Source: Craspedostauros australis (Eukaryota > Bacillariophyta > Bacillariophyceae > Mastogloiales > Achnanthaceae). Taken from it: a stretch of DNA of 64,000 bases. The stretch's first letter is position 1, and each line of letters starts with the position of its first letter. The position numbers and the translations under genes were made by a program. The notes beneath the pieces were generated by a model that was given only the letters and a program-made list of their open reading frames with translations, ran no database searches and was not told the origin of the DNA. This document shows positions 33,241 through 45,506 of the stretch, piece by piece. The stretch covers positions 1,178,001 to 1,242,000 of the forward strand of contig JAMXDE010000003.1 in NCBI GenBank assembly GCA_026770025.1. Direction: 5' to 3'.

Positions 33241-34705
33241 TGTCAGGCAAAGGAGCCACAGCTATGGGAACGGTCGCAATATGGTTTGGACAAGTGCACC
33301 GAGTGCTGCAGATACCAGGCAATAAAGTTCCTGTTGAAGTCTGAACTTGGCTCCGCCGATGGCGGTAGCTGGCCATCGTGAACGAGGCTGTCCCTGGATT
33401 TCCCTGTGTGAGTACACAAATACATACACCTTACATATTACCAGAGAGCCACGAATAGTGGAGAGCAGGATAGGTGGAGGCTGTTGTGATCCCCTGAGCG
33501 TGCATACATATTGACTTGATAGCCATTCTGCCTCGTGCCCTACACGAGATAAAAGCGGGTGGCATAAAAAAGTTTACAGCGCAGGCTGGGCACACACTAA
33601 TCAGCTTAATCCATGAGCTATATGTATAGTGCAATGGAGCACAGTGACTTATCCTTTGGTATGTAAAATATATTTTATTGAAGACATAGGTTTGTTTGTA
33701 AATACAAAGTCCTGCTGAACCTGCTTTGCTCCCATGGACATGGGACGCCAAGGCCATCTACTGAGCCGTTGGCATGGTGTGGAAAGAGGCTGGTGGCGGC
33801 AGCGTTTTTACTTGTTGTTTCTGGTGTTGTGATGTGAGTGCTTGCAGGTTCACTGACACTGAAACAAGAAGTTGAGAGGAGAGCAGATGAACAACAGCCA
33901 GAAGCCAACAATGACTGTTCGCGACGACCAGCAGAGAGGAGGTCCAAGCACACAGGCAGGGAATAGACCTGAAGCAAGGACGAGGCTGTACAATTGAGTG
34001 GGTACATGGAGGGAAGGCAATGTGTGCTGAATGGGACGTGGACGAAGCTCAACCTGTTGGGCCATGAACGGTGGCAGAACCGAGAACAAGGCAGTGTGAC
34101 AGTCTTGGTGGGGGTCAGGCTTTGGATTACACACCAACCCACAACTCTGGATCTCGACAACTGATCCACAGCCCAGATAAAGCAGCAACTTCAGCATGCC
34201 TACTGCCACTGCCCAATCCTCGACATTGTTTCGCAACAACCCGCCTCACCCACGCGAAATGTGAGTGTGTCGATGAAGGACACGACTGGACATTGGTCGA
34301 AACACGACTGAGAATTTCGAATCCAAGTTTCCCCTCTACGTTCGCATGCCTCACGTGTTTAGTTGTAGACTAATGCGAAAAATATAAACTTTTTAAATAC
34401 AAGGCCCAGAAGCTTGTAAGTTCACCCATATACTATTTACAACATAATAGGATGATTTAAGTAAAAATATTAAAAATCCGCATTTGTATACTATCGTATC
34501 CTGAATGGGGTCATAGGGCGTGTCGGTTTTTGGGACAGGGGTCGAGAACCACCTCTTGTTGCCGATGCCGACAACAAGCAGTGCGTTGTTGAGCATCTGG
34601 TAGCGCAAGAGGATGCTCTTTGATCGTTTTCGAGCACAGCGGAAAGATGCGAGTGTGTGTGGGTGCAAGCGTGTGTGTGATAACTCTGAGTTCAGGGTAC
34701 CTCTG
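33241..34705. other. Intergenic region left of the duplicated block
   Basis: About 1.5 kb, partly AT-rich (33600-33700, 34370-34490). Minus frames up to 164 codons start with weak or non-ATG codons and overlap; no motif. The last 180 bp show weak similarity to 45690-46020. Confidence 0.45.
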
Positions 34706-37700
34706 CAGAGGTAGGACCTCCTCTCCGAGAGAAACGAGCAGAGGCGAGAACTCGTAGCACACGATCTTGGAGCTGCCGCAGACACATCTTCCGTTTGTGT
34801 ACTCTCCATCCTCTACGGGGACAACTCCATTGTGCACACAAGTACGACCTTCTCCCACCCTGGCCCTGCTTTGGCATCGCCATCCGCCTCGATGCCTGTA
34901 GAACCTTTTGCACCCAGTGGTGGAGAACTTCCTCATCGAGAGAAACGAGTGAATCAGTGTGTTGTTCCACATCTGCCACTCGACGATCCATTATACGTAT
35001 TCTTTCGCCTGTGCGTTATCTACGAGCCACACCCCGACTCCTGCTTTCAGGTCATCATCCACGTCGATGTTGGCATCGTTTTGGATGGAGAGGCAGTTTG
35101 CGGCGATGGGTGGCCAAGCGCGAAGGGCGACACGGCCGGCCTGGAATAGCAATTGGCATCGTGATCGAAATGCCTCGCCACATCGGTTTTAATCTTCTTT
35201 TCGGAGATGTCTTTGCTCGGGTACGCCGCTGCAGGGAGGGAAAGCGAGGACAAGGACTCTGGTGGCACAAGGGGCTCCTGTCCCGAATTGCGAGTTGCGC
35301 GAGTCTCCGTTGGAACTTCTCGGAAAGAGCACGTCTATGCACGTGCGCGTCACCATCCACGAGTGCCTGTTGGCAGCATAGGATGTCTCGCCTCTCCCCT
35401 GCTCAACAATATCGTCGGTTTGGATGTCTTGTCTTGTCTCGTCGCTGGTACGCGCGCACCTTTCCATTACATCAATTCTACACAAACGCTCTCCCCTGGT
35501 TCCGCGTCCCCCAACGTTGCATGTCTCTCTTCCATGCTCCCTCTCTGTTTTCTGCGAACTGATTTGTCGTGGCGACCACTGCAGGGAGAACACTGTATCC
35601 AAATGTTCCGAGTGGCCCACAAACCTCTGCACAAGTCTCTCCACCTCGTCATAAAATGCAAAAATCAGTAATCGCAAGAGCAACACCCACACAGCCATTA
35701 CATAACAGACCAAAACAGGACAGAACGATCCATTCACTCACTCCGTCAGACGAGACAACATGAATAGCACACACTTATCGCCGACGTTGCATGCCGCGAG
35801 ACACAACATTCCTACCTCCAAGGTCGAAGCTCTCTCCATTCAACTTGCACCAGACGAGACAACGAAGAGCAAGGAGGCACTCCCATCAACAACATCGACA
35901 ACAACAGCAACATCGTCAAAAGACAGCACGGTCACCATGGAACATGCGGAGCTCCCGTTCCGTCAGGTGGGCTTGATCGGAAGGGACAAGGAGCTTCGAA
36001 TCCTTGAGAACGCTTTCCGAACCACCTGCGCGCAAAGCAAGAGACACTCCGTGCTTGGCATCAACAACCGCAGCACAATCCATCCAAACCTCCACTCTGG
36101 CGAACTCCAGGCGCCATCCTCATCCAAGGATGTGGTCAACAAGTATCAGCCGACGTCCGCAGAAGGCACATCTTCGAAGAGGACGCTCGTGCTCATCTCA
36201 GGACATTCCGGCGGTGGAAAGACGGCACTCGCCATGCAGGTCAAGCGCTTCGCCTCCGTCCAAGACAGCGATCCACATCAACCACCATTCCATGGCTTCG
36301 CCGTGACTGGCAAATGCGAGATCTCCAAGATGAATGCCGAGCAACCGTACGCCGGCATCAAACCGGCATTGATGGAGCTCTGCAAACAGATCCTCAGCCT
36401 GGAGCCTGGTGAGGCTGATACTCCAGTCGATATCATCGACACTCCTCTGAACAAGGTTTCAGCAGCTGACTTGGCATTCCGAACACAAGAATCCGCAGCC
36501 GCCACTGTATCGTCGGCATCATCGACGTCATCATCATCGACATCATCGGCATCGTTGTTGAGCGCGACAGAAGGGGGATCGCACACAGCAACTACTGTCG
36601 GTACAAGCGCGAAGGAGGGAAGCCAACAGTTAGGTCTCCCAACACCAACACCCTCCTTCAGCGAGGATCCTAGACAACTCTCCGCCCTGCGAAAGCTGTT
36701 GAGGCGAGGCATGACGAAGGGAGAGGTCCAGGCACTGTCGAACATCATCCCGGATCTCCCACGTGTCGTCTTCGGCGACGCCCACATGAACGCCAGCGCC
36801 AACTTCCACGACGACGCCTCCGTCATGAGCGCATCGACGAACTGGTCAGGCACGCAAGGCACAGCTCGGGCGAAGAGCCATCGCATCGGATACCGCGCCC
36901 ACGGCGACCGACTCAAGTTCGCTCTGCGGAAGCTCATTCAGATCATCTGCAACTACTGCCCCCTCGTCTTCGTCATCGACGATCTGCAATGGGCAGACAA
37001 GGCATCGCTCGACATCGTGAAATCATGGATGCTGGACAACAAGAACTCATCGCTCATGATCATCGGGTGCTACCGATCCAACCTTCTGGAAGAGAACGAT
37101 GTTCTCAAGACCACGCTGACATCATTGGATGAATCCAAGCGGGAGCGTGCCCTCCGCATCGTCAAGCTTCCTGTCCAGGACTTGGAGGTGCATCACGTCA
37201 ACGAGATGCTGTGTCGGCTGTTGACTGTGTCAACGGGTGACAGCACACGCAATGTACAAGGCAGTGGCGCTGACGCCGACGCCGACGCCGAAACTGACAT
37301 GAGCCACCTGTCCAAGGTTGCAGAGGAGCTTGCTGATGTGGTACATCAAAAGACGGCTGGAAATCCCTTCTTCGTCCAGCGATTCCTTCAGTCCTTGGTT
37401 GACGAAGGCCTGCTCAAGTACAACGGATCAAAGCAATCGTCACCGCCACCGCCATCCAACACCAAGAGCAGCAGACTCGCTTGGGCATGGTCATGGGACG
37501 ATGTAGAGATACGGGCCAAGTCGCCATCCACGAGCAGCATCATCGAGCTCATGAAGGACAAGCTGCAGCAGGTGCGCAATGCTCGCCAGATCTTACCTAT
37601 CGCAGCATGTCTGGGTGCATCCTTCTCACACTCGACCATCGGCATCGTGATGCGCGGTCTGTCCATCCATTCCGCCCATTCCGCGTTCGTTCGCAAGCTA

Positions 37701-39862
37701 TTTGGCATCACCCACATCGTTTCCACCAACGATATTGAGGAGATGCTGCAAACATGCGAGCAAGAAGGTCTCATCGAGACATCCGTGGGCATCGCCGGTA
37801 CAGCGAGGCTTTCCGCTAAGTCAGGTAGAAAAGCGTTGAGCAGAACGCGCAGCAAGATGAAGACTCAGAAGAAAAAGAGGAGGGCGAAGCCATCGACCAT
37901 CTACAACTTCAGCCATGACAAGGTCCAAGAGGCGGCATTGGCCATGGTGGATGAGGAGCAGTTGTCCGAGCTGAAGTACCGAGTCGGCGAGATCCTGCTG
38001 TTCGGTCTTTCCGAAGACGAGTTGAACGAGCGCATCTTCATGATCGCCAACCTCGTCAACACGAGGCTCGATCTCATCCCAGACATCAACAAGAGCGAAC
38101 GCGGCAAGCGCGTCATGATGCTCAACTTCGGCGCCGGAATCAAGGCAGTGAGCTGCTCATCTTTCCACTTGGCGTCCCAATACTTCCGAACCGCCATCTA
38201 TCTCCTTCCCGAAAATTGCTGGGAGACCATGCAGGAGGAGACATTGCAAGCCTACACCGCCGCGGCAGAGTGCGCCTTCGTCACGTTGGAGCTTGACCGG
38301 GCCCGCAAGTACTGCAACATCATCATCGAGTCGAAGTGCGACATGGTGGACAAGATCAAAGCGTACGACACTCTCGTCGATGTGGAAATGGCGGATATGC
38401 ACAACGATGGAGATAAATACACCGCCCTCAAGCTCTGCACCCATGTGCTCGCTCAGCTTGGATACAAGTTGCCAAAGCCTGGAATCGGGCGCACGGTGCA
38501 CACTATCGTTCGCTTGCTGATGCTGAAGCGCATGAGACGCTGGTTGACGCCGAAAATGATCGCCGACATGCCGCTGGTCACGAACAGGAAAGAAGAGGCC
38601 ATCATGGCAATGATGTCGAAAATGATAACGATCTGTTTCTTGACCAAGCCGGAGCTCATCCCTTTCGTTTCGCTGCAAATCGTCGACCTCACGTTCAAGT
38701 ATGGCACTTCCGAGTATTCTCCGGGCGCCTTCTTGGGTCTGGGCGTGTTCGCAGGAATTGTGATTGGAGATGCCAAGACGCGACGGGTCCTGGGGCAGAG
38801 GGCCTTGGAACTCATGGCGAGGATGGATCATCCCATCTCAGAAGGTTTCTTCCGCGCTCAATACTACACGCTGGTGCAGCACTACTTGGGTCCCCTCGAA
38901 GACACAGCGGAGCCGCTGATGGACATATACCGTCTGGGAATGTCCGTTGGCGACGTGGACATGGCGATTTGGAGCGCCACGTCTGGCATGTCAGTGCATA
39001 TTCAGATCGGCACCACCCTGCCACAGCTCGATTCCGACCTCGCGACCTTGGCAAGGGTGGCGGCAGATTTCCACCAGGTCCTCCAGACAGCCTTTCTGAA
39101 GATCCACTGGCAGGCGATTCTGAACCTGCGCGGAGTATCGCAGCACCGCATCCTTCACATCGGCGACGCCTTCAACGAAGAAAGCGAGATGGAGGGACTC
39201 GGCGACAAAGTCAAGGGCCTCATCCAGAGCTTGACCGACATCTCCAAGGCATTCTGCTGCGCATTCTTCGGCGAATACGAGCTCGGCGCCAAGATCTCGT
39301 GCGACATGATCTTTCAGCTGATGAAGGAACACCCGAGCTCTTCAGGCTTACCGTCGGCGTTCTTCCACGCGGCAATCTGCTTCTTCGCCGCATCACACTC
39401 CAAGACGGCCACTTCGAAGTACTACAAGGTGGGGAAGAAATGCCTGCAGCAGCTGAAGCGATGGGAAGCACAGGGCAATCCCAACTGCCGCCACTACATC
39501 CTGACGCTGGAGGCCGAACAGCAGTTCTTGCGCGGCAAGCATTGTAAGGCAATGGCGTTGTACAAGGAGGCCATCAAGGTGTTTGCCCGTCATGGGTACA
39601 TCCATGATCAAGGTCTTGCACATGAGCGATTGGGGGACTGTTGCATGGCCTGTGGGCGTGAAGCAGAAGCGAAAGAGTACTACACGGAGTCGATGAAGGC
39701 CTATGACGAATGGGGTTCGATGGGGAAGGTCGACGATCTGAACAGCAAAGTGGAAGGCATCGAGTGTTAGCACACATACGCGCACCACACACAGGAGAGT
39801 GAGGCAATAGCATAATGCCAATACTCTAGATCATTCTCTTATCACTGGTGCCACTCATACAG
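34706..39862 (+). repeat. Segmental duplication, copy A (intact)
   Basis: Matches 46085-46600 (left part) plus 56900-61542 (right part) at very high identity, from TGCAGAGGTAG to the 3' flank of the ATPase gene. The first 500 bp, a more diverged middle at 35240-35480, and the whole ATPase gene are included. Copy A carries the uninterrupted junction at 35211-35230. Confidence 0.9.
35760..39770 (+). CDS. STAND/AAA_16-type predicted ATPase with helical repeat C-terminus, copy A
   Basis: 1336 codons, no intron, ATG at 35760. After a Ser/Thr-rich N-terminus, GLIGRDKELRILENAF (about 71-86) opens the AAA_16 NTPase module. Walker A is GHSGGGKTAL at 148-157 and Walker B is VFVIDDLQWAD at about 402-412. 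A poly-Ser insert (about 245-265) interrupts the module. ARQILPIAACLGASFS and YNFSHDKVQEAAL (about 714-726) match the arm region of STAND ATPases, where the equivalent reads FxHDRVQQAAY. Residues 800-1336 are helical, with TPR-like units (YFRTAIYLLP, EAKEYYTESMKAYDEWG). STAND proteins are signalling switches whose C-terminal repeats sense a ligand; these genes are numerous in diatoms. No kinase or cyclase domain is attached. The near-identical copy B lies at 57446. Confidence 0.87.
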   Translation: MNSTHLSPTLHAARHNIPTSKVEALSIQLAPDETTKSKEALPSTTSTTTATSSKDSTVTMEHAELPFRQVGLIGRDKELRILENAFRTTCAQSKRHSVLGINNRSTIHPNLHSGELQAPSSSKDVVNKYQPTSAEGTSSKRTLVLISGHSGGGKTALAMQVKRFASVQDSDPHQPPFHGFAVTGKCEISKMNAEQPYAGIKPALMELCKQILSLEPGEADTPVDIIDTPLNKVSAADLAFRTQESAAATVSSASSTSSSSTSSASLLSATEGGSHTATTVGTSAKEGSQQLGLPTPTPSFSEDPRQLSALRKLLRRGMTKGEVQALSNIIPDLPRVVFGDAHMNASANFHDDASVMSASTNWSGTQGTARAKSHRIGYRAHGDRLKFALRKLIQIICNYCPLVFVIDDLQWADKASLDIVKSWMLDNKNSSLMIIGCYRSNLLEENDVLKTTLTSLDESKRERALRIVKLPVQDLEVHHVNEMLCRLLTVSTGDSTRNVQGSGADADADAETDMSHLSKVAEELADVVHQKTAGNPFFVQRFLQSLVDEGLLKYNGSKQSSPPPPSNTKSSRLAWAWSWDDVEIRAKSPSTSSIIELMKDKLQQVRNARQILPIAACLGASFSHSTIGIVMRGLSIHSAHSAFVRKLFGITHIVSTNDIEEMLQTCEQEGLIETSVGIAGTARLSAKSGRKALSRTRSKMKTQKKKRRAKPSTIYNFSHDKVQEAALAMVDEEQLSELKYRVGEILLFGLSEDELNERIFMIANLVNTRLDLIPDINKSERGKRVMMLNFGAGIKAVSCSSFHLASQYFRTAIYLLPENCWETMQEETLQAYTAAAECAFVTLELDRARKYCNIIIESKCDMVDKIKAYDTLVDVEMADMHNDGDKYTALKLCTHVLAQLGYKLPKPGIGRTVHTIVRLLMLKRMRRWLTPKMIADMPLVTNRKEEAIMAMMSKMITICFLTKPELIPFVSLQIVDLTFKYGTSEYSPGAFLGLGVFAGIVIGDAKTRRVLGQRALELMARMDHPISEGFFRAQYYTLVQHYLGPLEDTAEPLMDIYRLGMSVGDVDMAIWSATSGMSVHIQIGTTLPQLDSDLATLARVAADFHQVLQTAFLKIHWQAILNLRGVSQHRILHIGDAFNEESEMEGLGDKVKGLIQSLTDISKAFCCAFFGEYELGAKISCDMIFQLMKEHPSSSGLPSAFFHAAICFFAASHSKTATSKYYKVGKKCLQQLKRWEAQGNPNCRHYILTLEAEQQFLRGKHCKAMALYKEAIKVFARHGYIHDQGLAHERLGDCCMACGREAEAKEYYTESMKAYDEWGSMGKVDDLNSKVEGIEC

Positions 39863-41434
39863 AGGAGCCTGATCAGTGAGTCGACCTGCACTTTGAGATG
39901 AACCTCTTCATTGTTTCCTCGGATTTCCAAACTAAGCCCATATTCGTAATCCTCGCAGATCGAAAACATATACTGATCCATTTCAGTTCTGAGGTTGGTC
40001 GTATTTTAAGTTTTATGGACCGATGGATGTGCGTATTTTTGGATCTCCTTTGGGTTTCAGCCTGTGACTACCGACTACTTCGATCCAAATTAACCCTTTG
40101 CTGTTAGTTGGATTTTCGTGTGCTGTTGTGACACGATCCGGAAGGGATGGCCTAGTTGACTGCCAGATTCGAGGAATCTGTTGGTGAAGTCAACTTGGGG
40201 CGACCGTCTGGGGATTTGTAGTGAATGACAATGAAGTAGATTAGTTTTGTTGTGCTGATCTTGAGTTGTGCTATTTGTTATCTGAATAGTATGCATTGTG
40301 AGTTGATCAGTTTCAGATGTAGGATGAAGAAACGATAGTCAGTTGAGTAGTGCGGCTCTGCACTGACCTTCAGAGGTTCAGTGCTGAGGGCGGACGGGTC
40401 CTCTCTTTCTCTCTTTCTCCAGTATCTCATCGTAGTCGTTCTACGTTTGAGTACAAAGCTTTGACACCTTGATTGAGGTTGAGATCGAGAACACAGGTTG
40501 TCAGGCAAAGGGAATTGATGTAGGATTCCCTGCATGTGTTGAAGCAGGGAAGATCTCTTGACTATTGTTGTGCAGGGCTATCAGGTTGGCTAGCTGACAA
40601 CGGAATTCAGGTTGACTGCATCGCAATAGTTCAGGAGAGCATATAGCTCCCAGGGTGCCTTGATCCCATTGACTCGAATAGTATTTGAGTCGGTGGTGAT
40701 TCATGAGTGAAAGTGGGAGAAGGAGGGAAAAGAGGGATTGTTCCGTATTTGTTGGTGGGAGGTTTCGCGCCAGAATTTCGCGCCAAAATAATTTTCATGG
40801 TGCGACAAGGAACACACTGAGTAAAAAGTAGTTCGTTCTTTAGATGAACTTCAACTGTTCTTCGTTTCAGCGAGTATGTTCCCATTTTGAATTGTTTAGT
40901 CTCTTTTCCAGTGAATCGGATCGGTCAAAATGCCAGATGTAAGATAGAGCGGTGGCCACAAAAGACTCAAGTCTTTTGTGCGCGCACTGCGAACGCGCAA
41001 CGAGAGTTTTCACCCAGGCATTGCACCACGGTTTCTCTCATACTTTTACGACACCCTTCTCGTGTCACACACACTCTTCCCTTTTCTCAACGCACGTTGT
41101 CTCATCGCCCAGCTGTGTTCACACGCAAGTACAATTGCACCACCAGATTGCTTGAGTTTATCAGCTATATCCATCGGTTGGAGAACGGAGACAAGGCGTG
41201 CAATGAGCTGAAGACAAGAGGTTGGAGTCGTTTGCACTACGCTCTGCCTGTCACTTCTGTGTACGGTCACAGAGTGCTGCACGACGCATCGACGAGCACA
41301 CCACAGGACGCTGTGGAGAGAGAAAGCAACCAGACCGTTTGGAACAGCCAGCAAGTCAGACAGTCGGAAGACTAGACAAGCAAAGGCAACAGACAGCACA
41401 TCAATCAACGCAACAATCATCAAGCAAAACCACC
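39863..41434. other. Intergenic region upstream of the copia-like remnant
   Basis: About 1.6 kb, AT-richer than the ATPase genes. No gene is seen. The part nearest 41.4 kb may include leader or terminal-repeat sequence of the decayed element, but I could not match it to a second terminal repeat. Confidence 0.4.
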
Positions 41435-43500
41435 ATGGCAGCGGACGGAGCCGCAATGCGCAGGTTGTTCACCAGGATTGGGTTCAATGCTGGTGCAGCA
41501 CATGTGCTGTTTCATGACCAGGACATCAACTTGATCGCAGAACTGGAGCCGCTCGAGGACCGTGATGTTGATGAGCTGGTCAAGGCAGTCCGACGACCAG
41601 GAGGGATGAATGCGGCTGGTGATGGACCCAACTTGGGCATCCCGGTGTCCCTTCGGGCAGCGAAGAACCTGAAGCTGACCTGCTTCACAATGCGGCACCG
41701 ACAGCGCATCAGCCAAACCATCGACCCTCCAGCAGTCACCTTGGACTTTCTTGATTGCCACCGCGTGCTAATGGCGCCCGAAGCCGCGCACAACGAGCCA
41801 GAAATGGATGTGACGGTTGACGAGCTCGATTGGCCGGCAACGATTGATGCGATCGTCGAACGGCTCGCAGAGATGCGTGGTGGGACTGGGATCCCGCTGC
41901 CATACGTCATATGTGAGGAGGCTGAGGTTGCCAACGAAGACGAGGATCTGAAGGATGCCTACAACGATGAGCAGGAGCACATGGTTGCACGGGCACCGCT
42001 TTGGAAGAACGGGATTCCTCATCCCACCTTCATTGTGGACAACCGCAAAGTATGGACATTGCTCTCTGCATTGCTGCATCCAACAATGGCATGGAGCATG
42101 ATTGCCACATGCCGGGGCAAAAGAGATGGACGTGTTGCATTCGAGGCTCTTCAAGAACATTACCTTGGACCCTCCCATTTGAGCAACATGGTTGATAAGT
42201 TGACACTTGCTCTGCAGAACTCGTCCTACCATGGCGAGAAGCGGAACTGGAACTTTGAGAAGCTGCTGCAGCTTCATTATCACCACCACCAAATCCTGAC
42301 CAACTGTGTCCCACATGGCAAGATTGGGATATCTAAATGGCAGAAAGTCAGACACCTCATCAACACCATCAAGACAGACGAGGTAGAGGTGTGTGTTGCA
42401 ATGGTGGAGGCGAGCACAGTCCTGATGCAGGACTTCACTGCAGCGGCGCGAGTATTCCAAAACAAGATCATGAGGTCATCCGTGCGGGCAGGCAAGCCAT
42501 CCGTGAAGATTGCGGCGGCACGCATCCGCACTGGACAACAGGGTGACGTCAGCGAGAAGCCAGATGGTGTGGAAGACACCTACTACACCAATGCATAGTA
42601 TCAGAAGCTGTCCAAGGCACAGCAGGACTGGCTCTGTGCGGCCCGGAAGGCCCAAGGGCATGTGCCAGGCAACAAGGGCAGTGATAGCCGCAGCAAACGG
42701 CGCAAGACCGACACATCCGCGCAACAGATCAACATCAGCGCTGTTGCCCAGGCAGTGGCGTGTGGCGTCGCTGAGGCTGCCACTTCCAGCCAGCCTGAGA
42801 AGGATAGCGCCAAGGACAAGGCCAAGACCACCAACCAAAACAATGACAATCTCACGCGGCAATGACGCCAGGTGGCTCCTTTCACCATCCAGCGGGTGCA
42901 AGCCACAGTGGCTACCATGGGAACTGCGCACAGGACGGAACTGGATTCACACGCCGACATGTGCGTGATAAGCAAGCGCGCTAAGATAGTCGACGATCTG
43001 AACCAATCCGTCTCTGTCTGTTCCTTTGATCCGTTGCTGCCTGTACAAGATTTCCGCACGGTGTTTGGAGCACTCGCATACAATGATCCTGGTACTGGCC
43101 AGGTCGTCCTTGTCGTAGTCAACCAGGCGGTGCATGTCCCATCAATGGAGCACAACCTGCTGTGCCCAATGCAGATGCGATGCAGTGACACCCACGTCAG
43201 TGAGACGCCCAAGTTCATGGCGGATGCGCCGACCGCGCTCACACATGCGATCCAGTCTGCTGTCAAGGACACCTCGGGTGCATACATGATCCCGCTTTGC
43301 CTACATGGGGTGACATCATATTCCCCACCAGGGCACCGACGGATGACGAATGGGATGACCCCGACCTGCGTCATGTCGTCCTCATGGCTCCGTCACCGAA
43401 CTGGGACCCCACCTGTTGGCAAGTTCTGTGATTGGAAGCCTACGATCATGGAAGATGGTGTTGTTGATAGTCGTTCTGTTTGCTATTTCAGTACGTTGAG
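41435..43500 (+). mobile_element. Decayed Ty1/copia-like retroelement (diatom CoDi type), partial
   Basis: A fossil of roughly 2 kb. Parts: a gag-like region from the ATG at 41435 to about 42.6 kb (EALQEHYLGPSHL and NWNFEKLLQLHYHHHQIL are typical copia-type gag wording), a short basic nucleocapsid-like stretch near 42.6-42.85 kb, and the start of a pol region with an aspartic-protease motif LDSHADMCV near 42.95 kb. Integrase, reverse transcriptase and RNase H parts are absent from this copy, and at least two interruptions are present. Paired terminal repeats were not identified. Confidence 0.75.
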
Positions 43501-43617
43501 ACTCCAATCCTCTCGGTGTCTGTTCTCTTGCCCGATGCTCTCGGCGCGTTTGTCTGTCTCGTAGATTGAGTCTCCAACTATGAGTTGGTGTGCGAGATGC
43601 TCTCTTGCTATTCTTCG

Positions 43618-43621
<4 letters not shown>

Positions 43622-43650
<29 letters not shown>
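43622..43650 (+). repeat. TC dinucleotide microsatellite
   Basis: About fourteen CT/TC units in an otherwise mixed sequence. Confidence 0.9.
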
Positions 43651-43651
<1 letters not shown>

Positions 43652-45439
43652 ATTGCGTACTCGTGCTACACGATACTTCGCATTCGATGCGTACTCCGCA
43701 TTCGACACTCTGTTCGTTCACTACGGGTTCCTACTCCATGAGTACTTACCATTTGAACTTCACCTCTAATATCCATGATCCTGATGTCCTTCGGTCATCA
43801 GATCTTCGCCTCCTGCTCAGACCTGGAGACAGATGTTGACGTGGTGACATGATGACATCCTGTCGACGTCAGTAAGCGTCCTTCTGTTCTCCAGATGTCA
43901 CGTTCTATTGGTGATGCAGTAGTCTGTCAGATGATATCGTCATCTCAGGTTTAGTTGGGAGGTACCTCGAGATTCGCTTGGTACCATACGTCTCCATTGA
44001 TGGATGGACGGACGATGTTTCTAATTCTCTCAGAAATCGTCGATTGCAAATTTCCTCCAGAAATTCTGCTCATTTTCGTGTGTTCCATTTCCGCTGTAAT
44101 TCTGACGAATCACAGCATACTATCGACACGAATGTAGTTTTACCGTCCAAATGCGTATGAGAGAATAACAGGTGAACGATGCACATACACACATACATCT
44201 CGACATATACTCACATGTACATCTCGACATTGGTAGACTCATCACACTGGTGGATCCTGACATGCTCATGCCTGACTCCATTCGCATGAGACATATCTGC
44301 AGCTACATCGATGAGAAGGACCTGATGGAGAACAACAAGATTGACACAACCAGCGAAGATTTGCCTGACCTCCTCAAAATCAACATGTCTATGTGCAGGT
44401 TGACCTCGAACCCTCTCAACGACACTGCCACGCAGAAGGCCCTCTCTACATGGAAGCAAAACCTGGAGAAATACCTTTGAGCGATGCAAAACGACAAAAA
44501 CTATGAACTGCCTCAACCAGTAGCAGCCGTCCAACGCATCCTCGCTCCACCTGCATCCCCAAGAACCCCAACAACCACGAACGTCACGTCGCATACGAAC
44601 AACCCAGCCACAGCCACTGACACATTCACACTGAACAACCGATAGCTTGGGACAATCGACGAGTCCACCGCACGTGCAGACCTGCTGAGATTCGACGACG
44701 AAGTCCAGTCCATGGCTCCCATGGATAGCATTCCAAGTCGCTTCACATTCCAAGACACCCAACAGCCGGTACCGTCGCTCACCAACCAAACCGATAGAGC
44801 ACACAACCGGAACCCCAGAAACAATGGAGGCACATCTGTTGGAAATCCAAGGTTATAGTTAGTGCTGTAATCTAATCTGCTGTTAGAAACTGTACTGTTT
44901 TAGAACTGTGAGCTCAATCTCACATTCTCTTCCAATTTCGATTTCATAGCAGGCATTTGTTGCGGTATCGACACAGGGTGTCTCTGTGTTCCCAGGTGCT
45001 TCCCTCTGCATTCATCATGCTCTGTTCTTGCATCCTTATCTTGGCATCTTTGTTGTTTGCCTCTGCATCTTCGTAGCCATCTACGTTCGCATGGTAGGAA
45101 TCTGCAGTCCTGAGTACTTGCCTGTCATGTGTTTCCGTCGTTGATATCATGACACCGTCTCACGATTGGTGTCATCCTTGGTGATGTTCCAAACCTGTGG
45201 CATGTCTTGTCCGCAGGAGGGGTGTGTGCTGCTCCCTGGAGAGGGTGCATCACTTGCCCATTGCCCATCTGTTCTGATCGACGTGGTCGTCTGCATGGTT
45301 GCCATGGTTGGTTTGGTATCATGACCTCCTGATCCGCTTTTGGTGTGGTTCTTACATTTCCTTAGGACAGACTACCCTTCTCGTGATAGGTCTGGTATCA
45401 ATCACGTTCGTGTCCTTAATCATAGTCATAATGACATGG

Positions 45440-45506
45440 TATTCAAAGATGTGACGAATAGTCTCCAAACATGTGACGAATAATATTCAAACATGTGACG
45501 AATAAT
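45440..45506 (+). repeat. 24-bp tandem repeat, about 2.7 copies
   Basis: Units contain ATGTGACGAATA followed by a short variable spacer and CAAAC. Confidence 0.8.
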
